From contig JACATO010000122.1 in assembly GCA_018389105.1 (NCBI GenBank), positions 1,821,501 through 1,885,500 on the forward strand: 64,000 nt of DNA, given 5' to 3'. This DNA comes from Nautilus pompilius. Its lineage: Eukaryota; Mollusca; Cephalopoda; Nautilida; Nautilidae. Within the stretch, counting starts at the first letter, position 1, and each line of letters opens with the position of its first letter. Shown here one piece after another: positions 50,001 to 63,184 of the stretch. A program made the translations under genes and the position numbers. The notes beneath the pieces were generated by a model, which searched no databases, was not told the origin of the DNA, and saw only the letters and a list, made by a program, of their open reading frames with translations.

Positions 50001-52370
50001 GGCCCCAACATGGAGCTTCCTCCTCTGGATATTTCAACCTCCCCACCCACTCCCTTCTCTTCAGATATGAACACACTTACACGAACTTTACACTACATCA
50101 CACATTCAAACACCACACCCGCCAAAAGATCTATTGGTGTAGATGTTATAGGAAAAGTTGGATTCACAACAAACTAAGCACATCAACAGAATTCCTTAAT
50201 TTCAGCAGCATCATTTGAATCATTACTACCGGCCACAATCTTTGTCTTCAGGATTAAAGCAAAAAAACAAAACAAAAAGTGAGAATAAGGTTATTGGTAC
50301 CGTGCTGGTGGTTAATATTTGCTGCTTTAGTTTTCAAATCTGCATCTAACACAGTAAAAAAACAAACAGAACAAAAACAATCCTGCCCTGTTTATTAATT
50401 TTATTTTACATATTCTGCTTTTTATGACTACATACATGATAAAAATCCCGCAGATTCAGAAAAGGTTTAATAAAAATAAAATTCTGAAAGTAAAAGATGA
50501 GAAAAAAAAATCATATATCCTGTATTACAAAAATATTAATAAAGAAACTACATACTTCTCAATATGAGATCATGTTAGCGCTACATCAAAATGTATCTAT
50601 GTGGAATATTTAATAAATTATTATTATGGGGATCTCTAAACAAAATACATATCATTTTGTGGTTAGCAGTATAGCCATGAAAATTATTTTCATAAATGTC
50701 AACATTTTTCATTTGATAAAGAAAATCTTTTTTCAATATTATGTAAGTAATTTTCTGGATACATCAGCAACAACATCTTTCATTGCTTATTGCTCAAGAA
50801 TCCAATTTTGTCAGTGATAAGTGACTTAAAACAACAAGAAAGGAACTAATATATTGTCACTCTTTTCTTTCGACAACAATCTGTCCAAAATAGTGGCTAT
50901 AGTGACAACACCAAGGTTATCAACAACTTTATTTATTATTTGGTAAACTGCAGGTACACATCAGGAATTAATTGGCTAAGGTGTTTTTTTTTTTGCCACA
51001 TGAGTTGCTAGGGTACAGGTACAATGCTTTTATATTTCAAGTAGATTTACTAAAACTTACTAAACACCATCAACTAATCTAATTAGAAAACATTTCATAG
51101 GAAAGTACAATTTATGTAGTCTATGCAGTAAATTGAAACATAAAATAAATTATATACTAAACAATAGAGACAGAAAAATCATGTATACATAAATACAATA
51201 GTATGATGTCTTTACCTCATAACATGAAATTCAAAATATTAGCCTATATTTAGAATTTTAAAAGGAAAATTTTAAACATACAATTTTTAAAAAACTATTT
51301 GGGATTAATATAGAATGTAGGCTAAATTAATTATGCTGTTATATTGATGTTTTCAGAGGCCACCAGACCAACGACAAAGTTAAGCAAACAAAATTTATTC
51401 AAAGATCATTATTATTTACAAATTATAAAAAGTTAATTGAAAATGCAAACTCAGAAAATTTAATGTCAAGAGAATGTCAATTAAACATTTTTTTTTTAAT
51501 TGCTGATTAATAGTTGAGCAAATATAGTGAAATGAAAATATACCACCACAAAAACAAGATGCTAAAGGTGACATCTTTTTCATGGAGCAATCACAAAGGT
51601 AAGTAACTAACAACAACCCAAGTGATCAAGAAATTGGATATTTTTGCAGTCTGCAAGAAAAGTTGCAACTAAGTTTAGATAAACATTTCAAGCTTTTAAC
51701 TAAAACAAATAAAAGAAAAAGAAAACCTAACAACAGTTACACAGAACAAGTAAAAATTGCTTTTCCCCATTATTCATCTTAGATAATGTATTAGGAATAA
51801 TATCACCATCTGAATGGAGTTTTCTTATTTTATTAGTAAAACTATAATAATTTAGTTATCAATTCTTATAAACTTAAAATCTTCGTACTATAAACTAATC
51901 TGCATTAGAAAGATTATCCATCTATGAAAAAAACTGTCAGGAAAATGATATTGCTACATATTTTGAAATGTCTTATTTCTTTGTTATTTCATTATAGAAA
52001 AATGTTGTATTTCGGTAAAATCAAAAATTGGAATTTTTCACATCAAAGTTTATCTGGAAAAAGAAAGAAAGATTTTACATACTGTTTTAAAAAGTCTGAT
52101 CACAATTTTTCTTTGAAGAATTACAAGTCCCCCCCCCCTGTTTCAGTGGTAAATGAGAGCAAGCACCGACCTGTGGGCTTCATCCAGGTCAAGTGCTTTT
52201 TTCTTTAATCACAAGATCTACTTGAAAATATCAAAATTGCATTAGTCAGTCAGGGTTTGGGTTAATCAAGTATTACCTCTAATTCGATAGCCTAACTGTT
52301 CATCAAAAATTATTGTTAGCAGAAATAATAAAATATCAACCGTAATTTTGCTAAACTCGCGTAATAATTT
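47041..52370. other. AT-rich stretch, no gene called
   Basis: Contains poly-A near 47555, G10 near 48811, and poly-T/A near 49190. Unassigned frames with normal complexity: minus 47818-48081 (hydrophobic stretch MIFLAFWFVLVVGLW, could suggest a membrane segment), minus 48649-48840, and plus 49713-50177. None has a recognised domain or splice context that convinces me. Confidence 0.45.
49713..50177 (+). other. 154-codon open frame of doubtful status
   Basis: This is the longest frame in the window. It is proline- and phenylalanine-rich, contains a C-run (about 49955-49967), and has two related blocks (CTCCAACATGGGGGCTTTTG near 49936 and CCCCAACATGGAGCTTCC near 50003) that look like an internal imperfect duplication. 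The region is GC-richer than its flanks. No domain, signal peptide or known repeat family is recognised. It could be a fragment of an unidentified repeat; I do not call a gene. Confidence 0.2.
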
Positions 52371-52373
52371 GAC

Positions 52374-52396
52374 ATATATATATATATATATATATA
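52374..52396. repeat. (TA)11 microsatellite
   Basis: Pure AT/TA run followed by a C-run (52398-52405). Confidence 0.92.
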
Positions 52397-52789
52397 CACC
52401 CCCCCAATCTATCCATGAAATGTTGGGGAAATGAGTACAGCGGCATTGGAACTAGCAAGTGGGAGCTTTGTCCAATAGACAGCTCCTCAGCACCAGCTAG
52501 AGAGAGCACGTTTCAGTCAATAAAAAATAATTACTCTTGCTTTTGAACATAAAATAATAACAATGACAATAACTTAATAATTACATAGAAAATGTAATAT
52601 AATGGTTTCCAAAAATTAAGAAACAAACAAAAACAAAAATATCCTGAAATGGTTAAATGTGAATAGAAGTGTGGTTTCTTGGCTGTGAAAACAATTTCAA
52701 GTACATAAAGATATTCTCCAAAGATCAATTCAAAGTCAACCATAAATCAAAACCCCAGCAGATGACTGTTTTGTGTTACTTTTGGCTCA

Positions 52790-53440
52790 GCAAAGCAAAA
52801 CTTCAACAATGACCAAACTTTTGATCTCTCCTGAGATGACTGACCCATGATGTGTATCCTTTGACCCACAGTCATAAACTAGAGTGGTCAAACTGGTGCC
52901 ACGGTCTCTTTTATGAAGAAGCAAGATTTAGCCTTCAATGCCATTCACAACACTATTCATTTGGAGAGAATATGAAACACGCAACCAGCCAACAAACATC
53001 ACGGAAAAGAATCGCTACAGTGATAGAGATACAATGGTCTAGAAAGAAATTTCACTGGATGGAAATAAGACATGCACATGTTTCAAAGATAGGATTTTAG
53101 ATTCCTATCTTAGACCATATGCAGATGCAATGCAAAATAAGTTCATTTTAATGGATATTAATCCTAATCTACAGTGGTTGATTACATGTGCCCTATGTCT
53201 TTAATACCAAACCATCATGTACAGTATGCTCTCCTGAACTAAATATTATTGAGAATGTTTTGGATTCTTTAAGATGTTGTTGTCTCCACCCAACCCACTC
53301 CAAGAACTGAAAACTTTTCTGATAAGACAATGTACTTTATTACCCTCTGCTCTCATTGATAAGGATATAAGCAGCATACAAAGATCTGAGAGTCATGTAT
53401 TATTATGAGGTGGGCAGGCACATCTTTTTATTGACTATCT
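52790..53440 (+). pseudogene. Tc1-like transposase pseudogene
   Basis: The forward strand carries, in order, GLFYEEARFSL (about 52903-52935; family form is LFSDESRFSL), REYETRN, ISLDGN (about 53047), RILDSYLRPYADAMQNKFIL with MD (about 53090-53155), and SPELNIIENVLDSL (about 53230-53272; family form SPDLNPIExxWD). These are the conserved DDE-domain blocks of Tc1-like transposases. Each catalytic position is altered: the first Asp block reads EE, the MDDN block reads MDIN, and SPD reads SPE. Stops and frameshifts separate the blocks. The N-terminal paired-type DNA-binding domain was not found, so the copy appears 5'-truncated or too diverged. Terminal inverted repeats were not identified. Confidence 0.82.
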
Positions 53441-54218
53441 CTAATTTACTTTTGTTTACATTCTGTGTAATAGATTTCCCCCCTTATTTCCTGATTTGAT
53501 CGTCCTTGTTCCTGTTTACACCCAAGTGCTAAAATGAAGAGAAGTTTGTTTGTTACAATCATTTAATGAATAAAACTGTAGCCATTTGGAAAATACTTGA
53601 ACTTTTAAATTTGTTGTTTAACTTTTTAAAACCAGTGAATGTTGTTTTTCCTAGTGTATAATGAATAGAAATTCCAGATAACTTAGAAATAGTAAATGTC
53701 AGTTATCCACAAAAGTACTAGAAAATGGTCTTTGATGTTTTAGCTCACAGAAATCTCAACATTGTTGCCTTGAATGTTTCAAATGATAGTAATAAGCTTT
53801 CAAGATTCAATTGCCCTGATTTGTTAATAAAGTGATCTAAATCAATGCAGATGTTTATACATATAAAAAACCAAAATAAACTTATTTCTCATTGATTTCC
53901 AGACTAAACTGGAAATAGTAGTTTTTAAAGATATACTATTGCAACTGGACATTATTTTCTAGCCAGGTTCAATAAAATATTGAATGTAATATTTAAGGGG
54001 GAAAAAAAAAAGAAAAATTATTTTTAAACCATAGTAATAATGATAATAGTATCAACAGTAATTAATTATTATCTAAACTGTTTTTTGTCTTAAGTCGTTT
54101 TGTACATAAAAATAGCATAGAACTAGCTGAACTGTTATTTCAATGATGCCAAAGGGTAATAATCTCGCACCTTGTTATTATGTAGCCACAGGTAGAATCA
54201 CAAAGAGAAATATATCTA
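53441..54218. other. AT-rich spacer, nothing recognised
   Basis: Non-coding interval between the Tc1-like remnant and the next MITE; no inverted-repeat partner for the Tc1 copy could be fixed here. Confidence 0.55.
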
Positions 54219-54667
54219 CAGCAGAATTCATTTAATCTGGCAACCTGTGATCCGGCACCAGGTCTAATTTATCATCACCACCACTATGCAGTACAGTGAA
54301 CTAATTAGTCACCTTACCATGCACGTTTGGATATTTAGTACTCTGTGAAAACATTTTAGTATATTACCTATTTCTTTAAAGAGCCGTGGAAAGAAGAGAG
54401 AGGTTTGTTAACATTGGCGCTACAGTACAGCTGTATTCTGCTTAGTCCTACCAGTACTGAAGGAAAGACACCGTCTACTACACACAGTACTGCTCGAGTT
54501 TTTAACAGTATTGTTTATCATCTTTTACTATTACAAGCGAGTTATTGTTATTTCCTGTTTTATAAGTAAATTATGCCTATTATTTAACTATGTGGACATA
54601 AACTGGCACATTACCTAATCCCACACCTATATAGTCCAGTGCCTGCTGGATTAAAGGAATTATTCTG
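54219..54667. mobile_element. pogo/Tigger-like MITE (449 bp)
   Basis: The left end is CAGCAGAATTCATTTAATCT then GGCAACC. The right end read inward is CAGAATAATTCCTTTAATCC then AGCAGGC. TA borders both sides (54217-54218 and 54668-54669). A second inner block, GATCCGGCACC on the left and AGTGCCTGCTGG on the right, extends the symmetry. The interior has no transposase signature. It is older than the 25.0 kb element judging by end divergence. Confidence 0.7.
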
Positions 54668-56615
54668 TATTAAAATGCATTTCAATAGAAACTTTCAATC
54701 TAATATGAATAAAATAGTTCTTAAATTTTCTATTTACAACCATCTACATATCTGCGCATCTAGAAAGTATTGCCAGCAATTCATCAAAACCCTGGTTTCT
54801 CTTTAAATACATAATGTCATAAGTAGAATATTTAAAAAAAAACACAAACAAAATACTGTTGATGTAGGACAATAAAATGAGGCCGCCAACAGAAGAACCA
54901 GAACTGTTATTTAAAGAAAACAAACAAACAGCGCAGCAGCATCAACTCTCTTTATTGTGATGAGAACATGTGAAGACACTCAGTTTTGCTACAGGGAAGA
55001 ATTTGTTTTTGTTTGAAGTAGATATTTTTATTTAACTTTCTATAAAATTAACTTAGTCACTAACAAATAAGATACGTTTTTTTCCACAATCAATGTTTAC
55101 TTGCAGTATGAGCATGCCTACGGCACTTATCTATGTCTGAGAAGAAGCTAGTACTTAAACTGTTGATGTGTAGTTAATGAGTAGATTACTTCATTGTGGT
55201 GGTGAGAAAAGTTTTTTTTTTTAAGAATCTGGATACTGACAAGAAGTATCTACTTCATCACTTGCTAGGTGACAGGTACTGCAATCACAAAAAATCTGCA
55301 TACATAAAAGTTATTTTCTCAGTAGGATACTGAAGTCTGGATTCTAAATTTTTCTGTATGCAGAATAAACAGCATCCATAAATGCAGACCTGTGTATGTT
55401 AAGAAAGTGAGGTTTGTTATCAATTATTGGAAGATGTGCTGTATCATTAAGAACCTTGTGATTTTCAGAATAATTTGAACTCTTTGGGACTGAATTAAAT
55501 GTTATCTTCAAATATTTTTAAATATTGTTATATTCTTAGACTTGAAATAAAGTTATCCACAGACTTAGTCAGATACTTAAAATCCTGTTAAATTTCCATT
55601 TCTTATGTAAACATGTCTAGACAGAAAGGAGTTAAAACAGTCACTATGGAAGCCACATTGTCATCTTCATCAGTGATGTTCACCAACAAGGTGGTAATAA
55701 AAATTTGCATAAAGGCAATATTTAACCATGTGTGTGGAAACTAAGAGAAAAGAAAATGCATAATGATTACTTTTATAAATCTTCTGAATTTCTAATAAAA
55801 TAAAACCTAATACATAATAATACAATTATATTAAAATACTGATTGGTAAATGTAATCCATTTGATTTGTGTACATGTATATGTCAACACTATGATAGTTA
55901 TTCACTAGTTCACAAAAGATGGGAATCCCTAGAAACAATGGAAATGATTTGCAAAGGTAAAATGATTTTTGGTGACATTTTGAAAGGGACGTGTAAAACA
56001 TTTTGCATTAAGAGTAAAAAAAGAAAAGCTATTTAAACAGAAAATGGTATCACAGTATCAAAATCTCAGTCATATTGGTTTCCTACTTAACCGGTTAGTT
56101 TATAATAGGTCTTTTATTCAAGTTTTTAATAAGTGAAAACTTGAAGTCACCGTTGTTACATTCATCTCCAAATTAAGCAAACAAACAAAAATATATATAT
56201 AGAAAGTTGTTAATGGTGCAGATATATTCTTTGTTTTTCAGATTCTCTTCCAATATAAATCATCATAAATAAAAGAAAAAAAATGGAGTGATACCAACCA
56301 TTTTTATTTCACTGCGACATAAGCATTTGACAAATAGATAAATAATAACTGAGGAAAAAAAACAGTGCAAAATTTTTCAGTTTTTAAATTATTTAATACC
56401 TTACTAAAGGTACAAGAGTTAAAAGAATTTAAATGAATGTTAGTAACAATTTAGTAGCATACAAGCCTAGATAACTAGTACAAACATGGCTAATCAAAGA
56501 ATGAATAAGATAACAACACTGGACAAGAACGATTTTGCCACGGAACACTATCATGCTTACTTTATAGTATTTCGCACACTGATTTCAAATCTGAAAACCG
56601 TTTTGCTCTAGGACG
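54668..56615. other. AT-rich stretch, nothing recognised
   Basis: Homopolymers and short low-complexity frames only. Confidence 0.55.
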
Positions 56616-56619
56616 TCAC

Positions 56620-57565
56620 ATTTTTTTAGTTATGGCACCTGACTGATGAATGGAGGTTATTCATAGACTGTAGCAAACTAAGCCTTAAAGCTGTGCTGTT
56701 ACATCATTGTAACCAAAATCTTCGGTTCCTATAGCTCACGCAGTTGGCTTGAAAGAGACATGAGTCGATGGAACTCCTTTTGAAAGTGACAAGTTATTCA
56801 GATCATAAATGGAAAATTTGTGGTGATCTCAAAGTTATTTCTCTCCTCCTTGGATTGCAGCTAGGGTACACAAAACATGTTTCTTGTGTCTTTGGAACAG
56901 CCGGGATGATGCCAACCATTACACTCGAAAAGACTGGCCTGTGCGACAGGAACCTATAATTGGCAAGTGCAATGTGCAACATATGCCATTGGTAGACCCT
57001 CAGAATGTCTACCTTCCGCCACTTCATATCAAACTTGACCTTATGAAAAACTTTTGTCAAAGCCATGGATAAAGACGGTGATGGCTTCAAGTGCCCAAGA
57101 GAGAAGTTTGATGGTGATAAAAGTGAAGCTAAACTATAAAAAAAAAAATTTTTTTGTGGGGCCCGAAATTCAAGAACTCATGTGTGATGACAGTTTAAAA
57201 AAATATGCTGAACCCACTGAAGTCTGCAGCATGGGAAGCATTTATATTATTTTAGTTGTACAGAACTTTCTTAGAAAATATATAGCTGAGCACTGTGCTG
57301 AGTATGTGGTAAACATGCTAATGGAATATCAGCGAATGGGGGCCAGGATGTCTCTAAAGATGCATTTTCTGCATTTGCATCTTGATTTTTTTCCAACCAA
57401 TCTAGGGGTTGTCAGTGATGAACTTGGTGAAAGGTTCCACCAAGACAAAGGTGATGCAAAGTAGATATCAGGGCAAATTCAATCTCAACATGATGGGTGA
57501 TTACTGTTGGTTCCTCCAAAGGGAGATTGATACCTCACAGAAGCGCAAGAACAAGTGTCTGAAAC
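56620..57565 (+). pseudogene. Broken copy of a multicopy ORF family (LPPLHIKL type)
   Basis: I recognise the ordered blocks of an uncharacterised animal ORF family that occurs in many copies in arthropods, cnidarians and molluscs: EWRLFIDCSKLSLKAVLLH; WKICGDLKVISLLLGLQLGY; LPPLHIKLDLMKNF; FVGPEIQELM; NMLMEYQRMGARMSLKMHFL; LDFFPTNLGVVSDELGERF with HQD; and finally YQGKFNLNMMGDYCW. The blocks lie in different forward frames, separated by stops, so at least three indels have occurred. No introns are apparent. Biochemical function is unknown to me; multicopy occurrence suggests a mobile-element origin, but I cannot assign a superfamily. The longest surviving frame is 57054-57464. The true N-terminus is missing or too diverged to see. 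Confidence 0.75.
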
Positions 57566-60500
57566 ATTTTTGAACATTTGAAATGTACCTACTATGTAAG
57601 TTAAATGTGTTCCATATCTTCCATGCTGCTTTTATCAGTCTCTTTCATGCATCTGTTGTCTGATCATGGCAAATATGTTTCACATTAAACATTTGAATAC
57701 CAAATATTGTTGTTCAAGCTTTATATAGTTCATATAATATAAGTCATAATATGTATAACGCTAGTGGTGAAATTCCTCCTGATGCATATCTCAAAAACCT
57801 GACGTCCTAGCCAAATTCTGACTGCAGATTTGAAATCAGCACCCAAGATTTAGCTAAGATCACTCACATTTTGCTCAGTGGCAGACAAAAAATTTCATTT
57901 TGTTGTTCAGTGTAATTGTCATTAAAGACATACAATTACAGGTTCAGTACTCTAAATTGCACTTAATCAGATTAAAGCAAGCAAAGTAAAATACAATAAC
58001 TTTCATAGAGAATTGCTTTAATTTTTTCAGTAAGAACCATTGAAAATTAACTTTTGAGACATATATATATATGTATGTCAAAAAGACTAACAAAAAACAC
58101 AAACAAAAACCTTTGGTACTTAAAAAAAAAACTATTTCCTGGATAATAATGTAGAAAGGTCACTTAACTGGTCAATATAATTATCTGGAGCTTAGCTATA
58201 TTCTGAATAAGAACATAAATTGCAATTTTAAATCATTATGCAATAAAATAACTCAAATTATCAGAATAATTTTGGATGACATTTCACCACAGCCCTTCCT
58301 GTTGGTAAGTAGAAGTAAATTGCAGAATATCCTGTTGGATATGAAAAGGACTGGCACGAGCTTCTATGCATGACATTTCCCCACCCAAATGGTTCCACAT
58401 TCCAAAATACTTCAAATTTGTTGCAAAACAGTAGCTATATCTATACTGATTATCATCATTTATTACTCCAAAAAAAAAAAAAGATTTAATAATGAAACAA
58501 AAACAATGAAATAAAATATAGTTTATCGACACTAAGCATCCAATCAGAAACAAATAATCTTGTCTATTTAATAGACAAATAAGTTAGTTTTTCTCACTAA
58601 ACATTTATCAAAATTTGCCCAATACCTCAAGCTAACAAATGTAACAAAAGTATAGTTTGAATCCCCTTTTGAATATTTCTTTCTGTCCAGTTTTAAAATT
58701 CATAAAAGAAGTGTCCACCTTCATGCAGTTAACAACAGTGTCCAACCCAGCTATGCTAATGTCTCTCTCTTATGTGCTGATCTGTTATTTTATGGATTCA
58801 CTGTGAGAACTTTAAAAAAATAAAAAAGAACATTATTGGCTCCAGAAGCTGATCCTTGAGTGAAAAGAAACAGATAAAAAAGCTTCAGCAAGACGAAGAA
58901 ATACCAGTTGAGATTCAGGGCATATTACTTATCATATCATCTTTTTTGGAAAAATTCTGTTTTGTTTCTTTTAGCATAATTACCAGCATCCAACATCAGA
59001 GTATATTAAATGTATGGTGGTTTACTGAAATATTCTATAAACAATTTAACTGGAAACACAAATAATATATATATATATTTTTTTTAAAAGAAAAATGAGA
59101 TCCTAGTTTTTCATATAATCTATTAGGAGATTTCCACCAATAAAGGCATTCAATCACAAATTGATGATCTTTGGATAGTTAAGACTGAATTTCAAAATTT
59201 GACCCTGCCTTGATATGACCTCATCTACCTTAATTCAAGCTGCAAGGAAGGACCCTCTACCTTCAACCAGCTTAAATAGCTGATGCTGAGTAACATTTCC
59301 TTTAAGTTATTTAGTCAGTTTTGTATTCCAACTCATTCAGTTGATTAATCAGTCAGTGATCATTAAATGAAGAAATCCTACAAGGCAAATATGAACAAAA
59401 ACATCAAAAAATTTATTCTAACAGACAAAGAAACAAACAGCTGAAAAATACATTAATAAAATAAAATGGTTAGATTGAATATAGACAAGAGCAAAATCTG
59501 AATGTCCAATGTATCAACCTTCTTCTTTCTCATTGTTTTAAATAAAATTAGTTTGTAATTTATTGATAAAAAAATTGTAGCCTTCAAGACTCAAGTATTG
59601 TAGCATCCAAAATAAATGCTAATTTTTTTGCTGATGTAAATAAAATTTTGGTATGTTCTCTGAATAGGTAATCTTCCCTGGTAGCAAAATGTTTCAGCCA
59701 TTTTATATCTTGGCACAGTTCCAGAAGCTGTAGAAAAGCCTTTTTTTTAAATTGTGCAGTAGGATACTCAAGAAACCTGATAAATTAGGAAAGTTAATAG
59801 GTGAATGGCAACAAGTGACCACTGGCAATATTAGATGATTCTTTGGAATTCATTAAGGAAGGTAGGTATAGCAATTCTCAACCACTGAAACTTGCAATTT
59901 TTCTTAATGTTGCTAGAGCTTTAAATGCAGGTAATCACTTCTCTATGAGTTACTCTCAAAATAAATGGCTTGGTTGCTAGTAATTTGAAAAGCTAATAAC
60001 ATCATTGCACAACTTTTCTCATAAATCAATAGATCCAATACAAATCAAACATCATCCATTTTAGAAGCTCTGGCACATGCAGACAATGTAATTTTAGTTT
60101 CCTTTGCTCTTGGTATGTGCAGTGTAATCAATATTTTCTATTGTATAAAGTAAATAAAGAAAAGTGAAGAGCACAGAATTTTTTACTTTAAAAAAAAAAA
60201 CACCATCACAAGTATTTGGCCTCAGTATTAAAATTCGAAGATTACATTGACAACAACAACAATAGTGAAGTGTGGCAATTAAACTAATTAGTGTATTTGT
60301 TGTCTTCTAGGATATTTTTATGAAAAATAACTAATTTCAATTTAAGGTGCATCTTGCAGAATAAAACAGGTGTTTGGTTGTAATGAAAAATGAGCCACTT
60401 ATATATATATATATATATGAGAGAGGGGGGTCCAGATCTCTCAATTTTTTTACCACCATAGAAATGATTTTAATACAGAAATTAAATGTTATTGATGAAA

Positions 60501-63170
60501 TAGCAACAGGATGTGGCTCATGTTGATAAAGCAAACAGCCAGTGGTTGCATGAGTTTTCAGGAACAGATTATGAAGAGAAGTTGGTTGAGAGAAACTGGT
60601 GATGCTGAACAAAAACTTGTGTTCTTTAGCAAATAATAAAATTAATTTTTAAAGGAATCAATGCAAGAGCAAATGCAAAAGTTTAGGCTTCCTACAGTAA
60701 GTGTAGTTTCATTATCCTAAAACCACTTTGAATAGAAATCTCAAACTGGTGCTTGATTCATTCAAAAGTAATCTTACTGATAAAGTGAAGTTCATCTTTT
60801 TAAAACCATAATCCTTAAATGTCACGAGCCATTCAAGAAAAATGCAGGAATACATAGTAGTCAGATGATGATGATGGCCCTGACCATACACAAACAAGAA
60901 ATTAAGTATCATCACTAAGTGACAAGCAGAAAAAGAAAAACACAAACCTAATTATGATTGTAGAACTACTAAGTCTAAAGATTCAACAGAAGTGTTTAAA
61001 AATTACTAGATGTTTAAATACCTGTTAGGAAACCCTGACAACAATAATGAAGCATCTGATTCATCCTATTTTCTCTTCATTAAGTTATGTCAAATAAAAC
61101 ATTGTAGTAATTAAATTTTATTTTCTTCCAACTAGGGGACATTTGGTCAAAAGATAACTATTTAAATAGATTTTGATGGGTCTGTTAATAATTATTTACC
61201 TAACTCTAATACATACCATCATCTGAGTATAGCATTAGCCTTAGATTGTTATGCCTGTAAACCATAAATATGAATGCCAATAATCATCATAACTCAAAAA
61301 TTATTTGTGCATTATCTGAAAACAGCTTTTAAGTTTTCAAAAAAATAAATTGTTTTCCCTTTATTTTCAACTGTAAGTGCACTGACAAAAAAGAATAGAA
61401 TCCTTCCCCACGATAATCAAATTGCATATTCTACACGACCAGTTATCCCTGCTCTGTACACGAATCTGATGTTGGAATGGTACTTTGGAAGTAATGCGTT
61501 AGGCACCACCAATACTAAAATGTGGTGTTTATACTACAGACATTGGACTGGCTGGTCTGAATTTTAAAAAAAACACTGCAGATATAAAACAGGTCAGTAA
61601 TTCGTTTCGCCCATCAATCAGTTATGTACAAAGCTTCAACAAAATTCCTCTACCTTTTAAACTGTTGCTAAACCAGATAATTTTGATAATAAAAAAGGCC
61701 TACACAATATATGAGGTTCACTATGTTCAAATGCAAAGGTTCATTCAAAATTTTATATAAAATTAGCAAAACTATATATACTTTTAGAAACTTTTGGATC
61801 TACTTAAACATAAAACTAATGTTGGCATTTTTTTCTCATACCTGTCATGGCCGTTTTGGATTTTAAACTGTGGTAGAAAATTGTCTTAAAAAAATACAAA
61901 AATTTCTATTTCTGGTTAGTGCGATGTCTCCAATATTTTGGTCAATCTTCAAAATCTGTCAATGATGATGGTGACAGAAAAGATTTATAAAAATGACTGA
62001 AAATGAACTAAACTGCTATTCTGCCTCCCACAACAGGAACAGACATTATGCACAGATGATCCACCTGAAGGGTCTGCACCAAGAAACTAGTTTATTAATG
62101 ACACTTTCAATAAATTTAATTTACTATAAAATCATAGAATATATTTAACTATATAGTGAATTTTCATTTTTAATTCAAGTGGAGTTCTGCAATAAATTCT
62201 ACATTAAATTTATTGTCTATTCAGAATAGCTATCCATTTAACATAAATTTTAATAACTTATTTGTATGTTTTATTTCAAAATATCTTTTGCTCATTTTAA
62301 CTTCCTAAAAATCTTCTGCCATTTCATTATTGCACATTAAAATCTACTGATCATTTAACATTCACAAAAGTTTTCTGCATTTATTTTTTTGCACTCCTAT
62401 GTACTTATTATATTTGCACTTTCTATCTTTGCCAGACCAAAAAAAAAAAAAATTTGTGGCTGAGATACTGCAGCTTGGCAAGAGCCCACAAACTGGGGGG
62501 GGGGATGTTTTTGTGCCAAAATACTGACCCAAAAGAACCCCTTGGTATTACAACTGATAATAGACTTGCACCACTGTTTGTTAGAAACAATATAGGAACA
62601 AACTAATTTGCATGATAGTGACTATGTTCAAGTTCAAAAAGACTGCCAGAGATCACTCCAGGTCACAACTGTCAAAGAACAAGAAACATAAGAAAAAAGT
62701 TATAAGATGAGCATAAAATCACCTCCTGCTATCTCAATATTATTCACATGTTTATACACAACTCCACATGACACATCTGTGCATAATCTGCCATAAAAGT
62801 GAGGCCAATATGCTTTCCTACTGTGGACTGAAAATACCGGCAAATTTCTCAAAAGATTCCAAGGAAATCTCCCACAACACAATATGCATATGCTATCAAT
62901 GTTATGTTGAACCAAACACATTTTGCATCTCCTGCAAGACCTAGAAAAAAATTGCTGAAGCAAGAACCAAAGTTGTGGGAAGATTAGTATTAACTATGTG
63001 CCAAAACATAATGAAGGGCCTCAGGTCTAAGAAGCCATGATTCTATAACATGCAGGCATAACCCCCATGTCCCAGGCTTAGATTATTTGACTGCCTACCA
63101 TGACACAAAATAAAAATATATACATATATAATATATCTTCTCAGTGCACAAGGCTACTGCATTCCATAAA
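57566..63170. other. AT-rich stretch, no gene recognised
   Basis: Contains (TA)n at about 60400-60418 followed by GAGAGAGGGGGG, a G9 run near 62497, and scattered poly-A. The minus frames at 58284-58553, 60337-60612 and 62700-62963 have ordinary complexity but no domain I recognise. Part of 62700-63170 may be decayed N-terminal sequence of the family at 63185 onward. Confidence 0.45.
60400..60427. repeat. (TA)n(GA)n compound microsatellite
   Basis: About nine TA units then GA units and a G-run. Confidence 0.9.
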
Positions 63171-63184
63171 CCAACGTCTTAGTC

